From Porphyrobacter sp. SLTP (GTDB lineage: Bacteria; Pseudomonadota; Alphaproteobacteria; Sphingomonadales; Sphingomonadaceae), in the NCBI RefSeq assembly GCF_009905735.1, contig NZ_JAAALE010000010.1, positions 1 through 64,000 on the forward strand: a stretch of 64,000 nt of DNA, in the 5' to 3' direction. The position numbers and the translations under genes were made by a program. Below, piece after piece: positions 43,266 through 50,697 of the stretch (position 1 is its first letter; the number at the start of each line of letters is the position of its first letter). Under the pieces are notes generated by a model. That model had not been told where the DNA came from, ran no database searches, and was given only the letters and a program-made list of their open reading frames with translations.

Positions 43266-44195
43266 TTACAGCGCCGCAGTCAGCTCCGGCACCGCCGTGA
43301 ACAGGTCAGCGACCAGCCCAATATCCGCGACCTGGAAGATCGGCGCATCGTCGTCCTTGTTGATGGCGATGATGACCTTGGAGTCCTTCATGCCGGCAAG
43401 GTGCTGGATCGCGCCCGAGATGCCGATGGCGAAGTACGCTTCCGGGGCCACGATCTTGCCGGTCTGGCCGACCTGATAGTCATTGGGGACATAGCCCGCG
43501 TCGACCGCCGCACGGCTCGCGCCGATGGCGGCGCCGAGCTTGTCGGCGAGCGGGGTGATGGTCGCCTCGAAGGTTTCCGCATCCTTCAGCGCGCGGCCGC
43601 CCGAGACGATGATCTTGGCGCTGGTCAGTTCGGGACGCTCGCTCTTGGCGATTTCCGAGCTGACGAAGCTGGAGATGCCGGCATCGCCTGCGCCGCCAAC
43701 GGCTTCGACGGTGCCCGAGCCGCCTTCGGTCGCGGCCTTTTCGAACGCGGTGCCGCGCACGGTGATCACCAGCTTGGCATCGGTCGATTCGACGGTGGCG
43801 ATGGCATTGCCGGCGTAGATCGGGCGGGTGAAGGTCTTGGGGCCTTCAACCGACAGGATCTCGCTGACCTGCATCACATCGAGGTGCGCCGCAACGCGCG
43901 GGGCGACGTTCTTGCCCTGCGTGGTGGCAGCGGCGAGGAACGCGTCATGGTGGCCCATCAGCTCGGCAGCGAGCGGAGCGACGTTTTCGGCCAGCCCGTT
44001 GGCATAGGCAGCATCATCCGCGACGTGGACCTTGCCCACGCCTGCGATCTTGGCCGCAGCTTCGGCAACCGAACCGCAGTTGTGACCGGCGACGAGCAGG
44101 TGCACTTCGCCCAGCTTGGATGCAGCCGTGACGACCGCGAGGGTCGCATCGTGCACCTTTGTGTTGTCATGTTCGACGAGAACCAGAGTCTTCAT
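43266..44195 (-). CDS. etfA: Electron transfer flavoprotein subunit alpha
   Basis: 309 aa. The N-terminal domain starts [20 protein letters not shown]. The C-terminal FAD domain has [36 protein letters not shown] and [30 protein letters not shown], the canonical ETF-alpha fingerprint. With EtfB it passes electrons from acyl-CoA dehydrogenases to ETF-ubiquinone oxidoreductase. It follows etfB after a 108-base gap that contains a palindromic repeat. Confidence 0.97.
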   Translation of the reverse strand: MKTLVLVEHDNTKVHDATLAVVTAASKLGEVHLLVAGHNCGSVAEAAAKIAGVGKVHVADDAAYANGLAENVAPLAAELMGHHDAFLAAATTQGKNVAPRVAAHLDVMQVSEILSVEGPKTFTRPIYAGNAIATVESTDAKLVITVRGTAFEKAATEGGSGTVEAVGGAGDAGISSFVSSEIAKSERPELTSAKIIVSGGRALKDAETFEATITPLADKLGAAIGASRAAVDAGYVPNDYQVGQTGKIVAPEAYFAIGISGAIQHLAGMKDSKVIIAINKDDDAPIFQVADIGLVADLFTAVPELTAAL

Positions 44196-44217
44196 TGAAC
44201 TTACCTCTCACTTGAAA

Positions 44218-44289
44218 CCCGTTCGCTTCGAGCGAAGTCGAGAAGCCTGTCTCGACCACGGGCTGCGCCCTCCGCTCGACACGAACGGG
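44218..44289. repeat. Palindromic repeat between etfB and etfA
   Basis: CCCGTTCGCTTCGAGCG (44218-44234) and its partner CGCTCGACACGAACGGG (44273-44289) form imperfect inverted arms, with AGTCGAGA and TCTCGAC as inner arms. It sits inside an otherwise tight operon and could stabilise the upstream or block readthrough. Confidence 0.7.
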
Positions 44290-44303
44290 GGCGGGGTTAA
44301 TCC

Positions 44304-45050
44304 TTACGCGATGCCGAGCGCCTTGACCTTTTCGACCAGCGCGGCGACGTCGGCGACCTTTTCGCCCGCCTGACGCACCGGCGGCTCGGCGACCTTGAGG
44401 GTCTTGAGGCGCGGGGTCAGATCGACGCCGTAATCGGCAGCGGTCTTGGTCGCGAGCGGCTTCTGCTTGGCCTTCATGATGTTCGGCAGCGAGGCGTAGC
44501 GCGGTTCGTTCAGACGCAGGTCGGTGGTGACGATCGCGGGCATGGCGAGCTTCACGGTCTGCAAGCCGCCATCGACTTCGCGCTTCACGATCACGCTGTC
44601 ACCATCCACCTCAACGGTGTTGGCGAAGGTGCCCTGCGGACGGCCCATGAGGGCTGCGAGCATCTGGCCGGTCTGGTTCGAATCGTCCGAAATCGACTGC
44701 TTGCCGAGGATGACGAGGCCGGGGGCTTCTTCATCGGCAATCGCCTTGAGGATCTTGGCGACCGCCAGCGGTTCCACGTCCTCGTCGGTCTCGATCAGGA
44801 TCGCCCGGTCGGCGCCCATTGCAAGCGCGGTGCGGAGCGTTTCCTGCGCCTTGGCCGGCCCGACGCTGACAGCGACGATCTCGGTGGCCGCGCCCTTTTC
44901 CTTGAGGCGGATGGCTTCCTCGACCGCGATCTCGTCGAACGGGTTCATGCTCATCTTGACGTTGGCAAGGTCAACGCCCGTGCCGTCGGCCTTGACCCGC
45001 GGCTTGACGTTGTAATCGATCACCCGCTTGACGGGGACGAGGATCTTCAT
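44304..45050 (-). CDS. etfB: Electron transfer flavoprotein subunit beta
   Basis: 248 aa. It starts [20 protein letters not shown] and contains [19 protein letters not shown], the AMP-binding motif segment [20 protein letters not shown], and the ETF-beta signature [21 protein letters not shown] plus [19 protein letters not shown] with the recognition loop. It pairs with EtfA. A LiuR-like palindrome lies about 80-90 bases upstream of the start. Confidence 0.97.
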   Translation of the reverse strand: MKILVPVKRVIDYNVKPRVKADGTGVDLANVKMSMNPFDEIAVEEAIRLKEKGAATEIVAVSVGPAKAQETLRTALAMGADRAILIETDEDVEPLAVAKILKAIADEEAPGLVILGKQSISDDSNQTGQMLAALMGRPQGTFANTVEVDGDSVIVKREVDGGLQTVKLAMPAIVTTDLRLNEPRYASLPNIMKAKQKPLATKTAADYGVDLTPRLKTLKVAEPPVRQAGEKVADVAALVEKVKALGIA

Positions 45051-45124
45051 GGGGCGTTCCTTCCTCTCACAAAATCACTGGCCCAGAATCACTGGAACTG
45101 AAGCCTTGGCCGCCGCGTAGCTTG

Positions 45125-45143
45125 CGTTTACGTAAACGTCAAG
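45125..45143. promoter_or_regulatory. LiuR-like operator upstream of etfB
   Basis: CGTTTACGTAAACG (45125-45138) is a perfect palindrome extended by TCAAG. Read on the minus strand it contains TTGACGTTTACGTAAA, which resembles the operator of the MerR-family regulator LiuR of branched-chain amino acid and fatty acid degradation as I recall it. Control of etfBA by LiuR-type regulators is known in other proteobacteria. No liuR gene is in the window. Confidence 0.5.
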
Positions 45144-45204
45144 CGAGGCGGCGGCGCGTAGGACCGGGCGAAATTGATACGCGATCAACGCCGCCCGGGA
45201 TGTA

Positions 45205-46404
45205 TCAGGCGGCCTTCTTAACCTCGGCGACGATCTTCTGTGCGGCATCGCCCAGATTGTCGGCGCTGACGATGGCGAGGCCCGAATTCTCGAGGATCGC
45301 CTTGCCTTCCGCGACATTGGTGCCTTCGAGGCGGACGACCAGCGGAACCTGAAGGTTCACGTCCTTGGCTGCCTGCACGATCCCGTTGGCGATCACGTCG
45401 CACTTCATGATCCCGCCGAAGATGTTGACGAGGATGCCCTCGACCGCAGGGTCCTTGAGGATGATCTTGAAGGCCGCGGTGACCTTCTCGGTGGTGGCAC
45501 CGCCGCCCACGTCGAGGAAGTTGGCCGGGAAGGCGCCGTTCAGCTTGATGATGTCCATCGTCGCCATGGCGAGGCCCGCGCCGTTCACCATGCAGCCGAT
45601 GTTGCCATCAAGCTTGATGTAGGCGAGGTCATATTCGCTGGCTTCGACTTCCGCCGGGTCTTCTTCGGTCTCGTCGCGCAGGGCTTCGATATCGGGGTGG
45701 CGGTAGAGCGCGTTGCCGTCGAAGCTCATCTTGGCGTCGAGCACCAGCAGCTTGCCGTCTTCGCTTTCGACCAGCGGGTTGATTTCCAGCATCTCGCAAT
45801 CGGTGGCGAGGAAGGCGTCATAGAGCTGCTTGGCAAGCTTCTGGGCCTGCTTATTGAGATCGCCGGTCAGCTTGAGCGCGAAGGCCACGGCGCGGCCGTG
45901 ATGCGGCTGGAAGCCCTGCGCGGGATCGACGCTAAAGGTGGTGATCAGCTCGGGCGTATCATGCGCCACGGTCTCGATATCCATCCCGCCCTCGGTCGAA
46001 ACCACGAAGGCGACGCGCCCGGTGGCACGGTCAACCAGCAGCGAGAGGTAGTATTCCTTGGCGATGTCGACGCCGTCGGTGATGTAGAGCCGGTTCACCT
46101 GCTTGCCCGCATCCCCCGTCTGGATGGTGACCAGCGTGTTGCCGAGCATTTCCTTGGCGTGGGCTTCCACTTCCTCAAGGCTCTTGGCGAGGCGCACGCC
46201 GCCCTTGCCATCGGGGCCGAGTTCCTTGAACTTGCCCTTGCCGCGGCCGCCCGCATGGATCTGCGCCTTCACGACATAGAGCGGCCCGGGCAGCTTCTTG
46301 GCAGCTTCCACCGCTTCTTCGACGGTCAGCGCGGCGTGGCCGGCCGGGATGGCAAGCCCGTGCTGGGCGAGCAGTTCCTTGGCCTGGTATTCATGGACGT
46401 TCAT
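45205..46404 (-). CDS. sucC: Succinate--CoA ligase [ADP-forming] subunit beta
   Basis: 399 aa. The ATP-grasp domain starts [20 protein letters not shown], with [54 protein letters not shown] and the CoA-ligase domain [49 protein letters not shown]. It forms succinyl-CoA or succinate plus ATP in the TCA cycle. The start at 46404 is family-like. sucD does not follow; the next gene on this strand is etfB. Confidence 0.97.
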   Translation of the reverse strand: MNVHEYQAKELLAQHGLAIPAGHAALTVEEAVEAAKKLPGPLYVVKAQIHAGGRGKGKFKELGPDGKGGVRLAKSLEEVEAHAKEMLGNTLVTIQTGDAGKQVNRLYITDGVDIAKEYYLSLLVDRATGRVAFVVSTEGGMDIETVAHDTPELITTFSVDPAQGFQPHHGRAVAFALKLTGDLNKQAQKLAKQLYDAFLATDCEMLEINPLVESEDGKLLVLDAKMSFDGNALYRHPDIEALRDETEEDPAEVEASEYDLAYIKLDGNIGCMVNGAGLAMATMDIIKLNGAFPANFLDVGGGATTEKVTAAFKIILKDPAVEGILVNIFGGIMKCDVIANGIVQAAKDVNLQVPLVVRLEGTNVAEGKAILENSGLAIVSADNLGDAAQKIVAEVKKAA

Positions 46405-46528
46405 GGCGTATCGATCCCTTTGATGCGTATTCTGGGCGTATCCTGACGAGAGGTCGTCTGGCGGGGGCCTAAGCACGGATCGACCCTCTTGAAAAGTGCT
46501 TGCGGCACGGCCAACACGGATGCCTCTC

Positions 46529-47305
46529 ATGATTGACAGGGATCACCTTCTGGCCATCGTCCGCGAGGCGGGCCGCATCGCCCACTCGCGTTGGCCGGGG
46601 GCAGGGCATGACCTGCACAGCTGGGACAAGACCCCAGGCAACCCGGTGAGCGAGGCTGACCTTGAGGTTGACCGCTTTCTCAAGCGCGAGCTGCACCGTT
46701 TGTTGCCGTCGGCGGCGTGGCTGTCCGAGGAAACCGCCGATGACAAGGCGCGCACGCAGAGCGGCCTCATCTGGTTGGTCGATCCGATCGACGGCACGCG
46801 CGATTTTGTCGGCGGGCGGCCGGGCTGGGCGGTGTCGGTGGCGCTGGTGAGTTCGGGCCGACCGCTGATCGGGATGCTCGCCGCACCCGCAAGGCGCGAG
46901 GAATGGGTGGCGGTCGCTGGGCAAGGCGCGACATTGAACGGCATCATGATCCGGGCGAGCCAGCGTACCGAATTCTCCGGCGCGCGAGTGCCGACTCTCA
47001 GCCTCCCCAACGATGACAGCGATCTGGTCATGGTCGATCAGCCCAACTCGATTGCGCTCAGGATCGCGATGGTCGCCGCCGATCAGGCCGATCTGGTGGC
47101 GACATTGCGCTGGGGCTACGAGTGGGACATCGCCGCTGCGACTCTCATAGCGCGCGAGGCAGGGGCTGAGGTGACGGACGCGTTCGGCGGACCGCTTGCC
47201 TATAACAAGCACGATCCACGCGATTTCGGGGTGCTGGTGTGCTCCCCGGCCATTCACGCCGCTGCTGTCGAGCGGTTGGCGGAGCGGGCCGCAGCGCTGC
47301 GCTGA
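46529..47305 (+). CDS. 3'(2'),5'-bisphosphate nucleotidase / inositol monophosphatase family (CysQ-like)
   Basis: 258 aa lithium-sensitive phosphatase fold. Metal-binding motifs: [29 protein letters not shown] (DPIDGT) and [21 protein letters not shown]. The pattern favours CysQ, which removes PAP during sulfate assimilation, over IMPase, but the substrate is not certain. The ATG at 46529 is preferred; GTG 46496 and ATG 46520 are in frame. It is divergent from sucC. Confidence 0.88.
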   Translation: MIDRDHLLAIVREAGRIAHSRWPGAGHDLHSWDKTPGNPVSEADLEVDRFLKRELHRLLPSAAWLSEETADDKARTQSGLIWLVDPIDGTRDFVGGRPGWAVSVALVSSGRPLIGMLAAPARREEWVAVAGQGATLNGIMIRASQRTEFSGARVPTLSLPNDDSDLVMVDQPNSIALRIAMVAADQADLVATLRWGYEWDIAAATLIAREAGAEVTDAFGGPLAYNKHDPRDFGVLVCSPAIHAAAVERLAERAAALR

Positions 47306-47314
47306 AACGCAATC

Positions 47315-47404
47315 GGGCTGTCCCGCTAGGGCAGCCCGCAAGCGCGACCGCGCGCCCGCAGCGACTGAAGGGAGCGAGGATTTCGCGCGCCGGATGGCGT
47401 GCGG
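47315..47404 (-). repeat. Dispersed hairpin element, copy D
   Basis: On the minus strand it begins with CGCACGCC-ATCC-GGCGCGCG and is followed by TCCTCG, a short second region, CTGCGGGCGCGCGGTCG and CTTGCGG, then a third stem GGGCTGCCCTAGCGGGACAGCCC. It lies 16 bases after the ompA terminator rather than directly after a stop. Confidence 0.75.
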
Positions 47405-47411
47405 AACGCAT

Positions 47412-47444
47412 AAACGCAAACGGGCCGCCCCGAGGGACGGCCCG
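47412..47444 (-). terminator. Terminator of the OmpA lipoprotein gene
   Basis: On the minus strand CGGGCCGTCCC-TCGG-GGCGGCCCG forms a GC-rich stem with one mismatch and a small loop, followed by TTTGCGTTT. It lies 22 bases after the stop at 47467. Confidence 0.75.
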
Positions 47445-47466
47445 CCGCTATGCCTGTGTCAGACCA

Positions 47467-48162
47467 TCAATTCCCGCGAGCGGCGCTCACGTCGGCTTGG
47501 CTGACCGGGATGATCTTGATCTCAACCCGACGGTTGAGCGCTTCGCTGATGTTGTCGCCGGTCTTCACGCGCAAATAGTCATACTGCTCGCCAAAGCCCT
47601 GCGTCGCCATCCGCGCCCGCGCCACGCCGCGTGCGGCGAGATAATCGGCAACCGCCTGTGCGCGCTGTTCGGACAGACGCTGGTTGGTGGCGGGCGACCC
47701 GGTCGTGTCGGTGAAGCCATAGACGTCGATCAGGCTGTTCGGATACTTGATCAGCGTTTCAGCGACGCTGTTCAGGGTATCGAGGAAGCCCGGGTTGATC
47801 GCCGCAGAACCGGTGGCGAAGGTCACGCCGTCGGGCAGACGCACGAGAATGGCGTCCTGATCGCCGACTTCTTCCACGTCCACACCGCTGCCGGCGGTCT
47901 GTTCCTTCAGTTCCTTGATCTGGTCGTCATACTGCTTGCCGATCACTGCGCCGGCCGAGCCGCCGATGCCTGCGCCGATGATGCGGCCCGTATCGCCGCC
48001 GATGGCGCCGCCGAGCAGGTAGCCGAGCGTGCCGCCAAGGCCGGTGCCGATGGCCGTGCGCGAGATCTTCTTTTCGCCGGTGTTGGGGTCAGTGACGCAG
48101 GCGCTGGTGCCCAGCAAGGCAAGTGCAGCTGTGCCTGACAGCAGAATACGCGAGATAGTCAT
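47467..48162 (-). CDS. OmpA family lipoprotein with glycine zipper
   Basis: 231 aa. The signal peptide ends GTSAC with C22 as the probable lipidated Cys, although the lipobox is not ideal. A glycine-zipper region follows (GTGLGGTLGYLLGGAIGGDTGR, GAGIGGSAGAVIGKQ), then an OmpA C-terminal peptidoglycan-binding domain: GVTFATGSAAINPGF, IDVYGFTDTTGS, NQRLSEQRAQAVADYL, NRRVEIKIIP. It probably tethers the outer membrane to peptidoglycan. GGGAGA precedes the ATG. A terminator follows the stop. Confidence 0.93.
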   Translation of the reverse strand: MTISRILLSGTAALALLGTSACVTDPNTGEKKISRTAIGTGLGGTLGYLLGGAIGGDTGRIIGAGIGGSAGAVIGKQYDDQIKELKEQTAGSGVDVEEVGDQDAILVRLPDGVTFATGSAAINPGFLDTLNSVAETLIKYPNSLIDVYGFTDTTGSPATNQRLSEQRAQAVADYLAARGVARARMATQGFGEQYDYLRVKTGDNISEALNRRVEIKIIPVSQADVSAARGN

Positions 48163-48271
48163 AAGCAATTTCTCCCTCTTGTGTGACGCTAAAAGTGCCA
48201 TGCAACCGGAACGGCAGCAAGGGTTCAGCCCACTGAGACAATAGGGCCCTTGACCCCTCGCGCATTGACCC

Positions 48272-49654
48272 ATGTTGAACAGAATGCCGCCAAGCGATGA
48301 TGTTGCAAGGCTGGCAACACCGCCCGTTTGTGCTAGCGCAGAAGGCGTGACCCCGTTTCCCTGGACCGATCTTGCCACCATTGTGGCGCTTGTTGTGATC
48401 AATGGCGTCTTCGCCATGTCCGAGCTGGCGATTGTGTCAGCCAAGACCAGCACGCTCGAAGCCAAGGCCGAAGCCGGGTCCAAAGCGGCGCGAACGGCGA
48501 TTGCGCTGGCCGCCCATCCGGGCAAGTTCCTCTCGACCGTGCAGATCGGCATCACGCTGATCGGGATTGTCGCTGGCGCCTATTCCGGGGCGAGCCTCGG
48601 CGGGCCGGTGGGTGAGCGGATGGAAGCGCTGGGCCTGCCGCCCGAATATGCTGACGAGGCCGGATTTGCCGTCGTGATCGCGCTGACCACCTATCTCAGC
48701 GTCGTCGTGGGTGAGCTGGTGCCCAAGCAATTGGCGCTGCGCAGCGCGGTACCGCTGGCTTTGGTGATGGCGCTGCCGATGGCGATGCTCTCGCGGATCG
48801 GCGCGCCGCTGGTGTGGCTGCTCGATTCGAGCTCGGCGGTCATCTTCAACCTGTTCGGCCTGCGCCGCACCGACGAGGCGACAGTCACCGCCGAGGAATT
48901 GCGGATGATCTTTGCCGAGGCGACCCGGTCGGGCGTGATCGAGGCCGAACAGCGCCAGATCCTCACCGGCGTGGTCCGCTTGGCCGAGCGTCCGGTGCGC
49001 GAGATGATGACGCCGCGCACGGATATCGACTGGATCGAGGCCGATGCCGACGTCGCCGAAATCCGCGAAACGATCGAGGAAAGCTCGCATTCGCTGCTGC
49101 CGGTCGCCGAAGGCTCGCCCGACACGATCCTTGGCGTGGTCAAAGTCCGCGATGTGCTGGCGGCGATGGTCAGCGGCGAGGCGGTCTCGATCCGCGCGAT
49201 GATGCGCAAGGTCGAGGTGGTGCCCGACCAGCTCGACGCGATGGACGCGCTGCGCGTGCTGCAATCGGCTGAAGTGGCAATGGCGGTGGTGCACGACGAA
49301 TACGGGCACTTCGAAGGGATCGTCACGCCGGTCGACCTGCTGACCGCGATTGTCGGCAACTTCGCGAGTGACAGCGATGATGGCGATTTGCCGTCGGTGG
49401 TGGAGCGCGAGGATGGCTCGCTGCTGGTATCGGGTTCGCTATCGGCCGATGCGCTGGCAGACCGGCTGGGCATCGAATATGGCGAGGACCGGGAATTCGG
49501 CACAGCGGCAGGCTATGCGCTGTCGGTGATGAAGAAACTGCCGGGCGAAGGTGAGCACTTCACCGACCAAGGCTGGCGCTTTGAGGTCGTCGACATGGAT
49601 GGTCGCCGGATCGACAAGCTGCTGGTGAGCCGCGAGGTTGAGGGCAGGGAATAA
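48272..49654 (+). CDS. CNNM/CorC-HlyC family transporter (hemolysin family protein)
   Basis: 460 aa from the first ATG. The DUF21/CNNM membrane domain has VVINGVFAMSELAIVSAKTS, FLSTVQIGITLIGIVAGAYSG and TTYLSVVVGELVPKQLALR. Two CBS domains follow (MMTPRTDIDWIEADAD, VVHDEYGHFEGIVTPVDLLTAI) and a C-terminal CorC/HlyC domain ends the protein. Family members mediate magnesium or cobalt efflux. Relatives often start near TPFPWTDLATI, so the GTG at 48347 is a serious alternative start. A hairpin element (copy E) lies between its stop and the next gene. Confidence 0.92.
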   Translation: MLNRMPPSDDVARLATPPVCASAEGVTPFPWTDLATIVALVVINGVFAMSELAIVSAKTSTLEAKAEAGSKAARTAIALAAHPGKFLSTVQIGITLIGIVAGAYSGASLGGPVGERMEALGLPPEYADEAGFAVVIALTTYLSVVVGELVPKQLALRSAVPLALVMALPMAMLSRIGAPLVWLLDSSSAVIFNLFGLRRTDEATVTAEELRMIFAEATRSGVIEAEQRQILTGVVRLAERPVREMMTPRTDIDWIEADADVAEIRETIEESSHSLLPVAEGSPDTILGVVKVRDVLAAMVSGEAVSIRAMMRKVEVVPDQLDAMDALRVLQSAEVAMAVVHDEYGHFEGIVTPVDLLTAIVGNFASDSDDGDLPSVVEREDGSLLVSGSLSADALADRLGIEYGEDREFGTAAGYALSVMKKLPGEGEHFTDQGWRFEVVDMDGRRIDKLLVSREVEGRE

Positions 49655-49664
49655 AGCGCAATTG

Positions 49665-49750
49665 CGGTCACACGCCGACCGCAAGGCCGACCGGAGCGAT
49701 GCGGCCTTCAGACTGCGTGAGCGAGGACGTCGCGGGCCTGAGGGCCCGCG
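49665..49750 (-). repeat. Dispersed hairpin element, copy E
   Basis: On the minus strand hairpin CGCGGGCC-CTCA-GGCCCGCG begins four bases (TTTG) after the DUF3035 lipoprotein stop, followed by ACGTCCTCG, a region CTCACGCAGTCTGAAG, then CGGTCGGCCTTGCGGTCGG. The CTGCGGGCGG block of copies A-D is altered here. Confidence 0.75.
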
Positions 49751-49754
49751 CAAA

Positions 49755-50168
49755 TCACGAAGGGATCACCGTCGTTGCCGCCTGCCCGTCACCTTCGGGC
49801 GCGGCAATGATGTCGCGGGTCACGCGGCCCTTGGCGACCGTGTTGGTTTCGGTATCGCCAACCTGGCTACGGATGCTCGGCGCGGCGGCACCAGCGCGGT
49901 CGATCACGCTCGCTTCCACGCGGCTGCGCGGCGCAGGGCCACCGAACAGGGCGTCGAGCGCCTGTTCGGCCGCGGTGCCTTCGGACGGACGCGGGGCGCC
50001 GGGGGCCGGCGGGGTGAGCGTGAAATCGGGCGGAACCACCAGCGGCGCCTGACGCTGCACAGCGAATTCGTCGGGCCGCTCGCGGTTGAACACCCCGCCG
50101 CCGCCGCCACAGGCCGCCAGCATCGCCGAAGCGCCGGTCAGCAGGATCAGGGGTGCAAACTTACGCAT
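49755..50168 (-). CDS. DUF3035 lipoprotein
   Basis: 137 aa. The signal peptide ends MLAAC with C20 as the lipidated residue, followed by Gly5. The family motif RPDEFAVQRQAPLVVPPDF and a Pro-rich stretch follow, and the rest is disordered. DUF3035 proteins are short alphaproteobacterial lipoproteins of unknown function encoded after lspA. Here the start overlaps the lspA end by eight bases. Confidence 0.9.
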   Translation of the reverse strand: MRKFAPLILLTGASAMLAACGGGGGVFNRERPDEFAVQRQAPLVVPPDFTLTPPAPGAPRPSEGTAAEQALDALFGGPAPRSRVEASVIDRAGAAAPSIRSQVGDTETNTVAKGRVTRDIIAAPEGDGQAATTVIPS

Positions 50169-50697
50169 CTTGGGTCTCTCCACGGGGCGCTTCCCCGGTT
50201 TCGGTGTCGTCCTTGTCGCGCACCAGCAGGCTGCGGGCAAGGATTATGACGACGCCGATGGTGATGGCGGCGTCGGCAATGTTGAAGATCAGGAACGGGC
50301 GGAAGGTCTCGATGTGGAAATCGGCATAGTCGATGACATAACCCAGTTCATAGCGATCGCGGATATTCCCCAGCGCTCCGCCAAGGATCAGCGACAGGCC
50401 GAGAATCTCGCCCAGCTTGCGCTCGCGCATCATCCACACCAGCACCACCAGCGCGATCACCCCGGTGAGCAGCACCAGCAGCCAGCGGGTTTCCATGTCA
50501 TTGGCCTGGAACATCCCGAGCGAGATGCCCTTGTTCTCGGTATAGGTAAGGTCGAAGAACGGCAGCAGGTCGATATGCAGCACCTGACGCAGTTGCAGCG
50601 GGCCGATCACGTACCACTTCACCACCTGGTCGATGATGGCGACCAGCGCCGCCAGCGCCAGGCCAATCAGCCGGTTGCGGGTGAACAACCCGCTCAT
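50161..50697 (-). CDS. lspA: Lipoprotein signal peptidase LspA
   Basis: 178 aa, four transmembrane helices. The two catalytic Asp blocks are present: GALGNIRDRYELGYVIDYADF and FNIADAAITIGVV. It removes signal peptides from prolipoproteins, such as the DUF3035 protein encoded directly downstream. The ATG overlaps the ileS stop as ATGA; the open frame upstream lies inside ileS. Confidence 0.96.
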   Translation of the reverse strand: MSGLFTRNRLIGLALAALVAIIDQVVKWYVIGPLQLRQVLHIDLLPFFDLTYTENKGISLGMFQANDMETRWLLVLLTGVIALVVLVWMMRERKLGEILGLSLILGGALGNIRDRYELGYVIDYADFHIETFRPFLIFNIADAAITIGVVIILARSLLVRDKDDTETGEAPRGETQDA

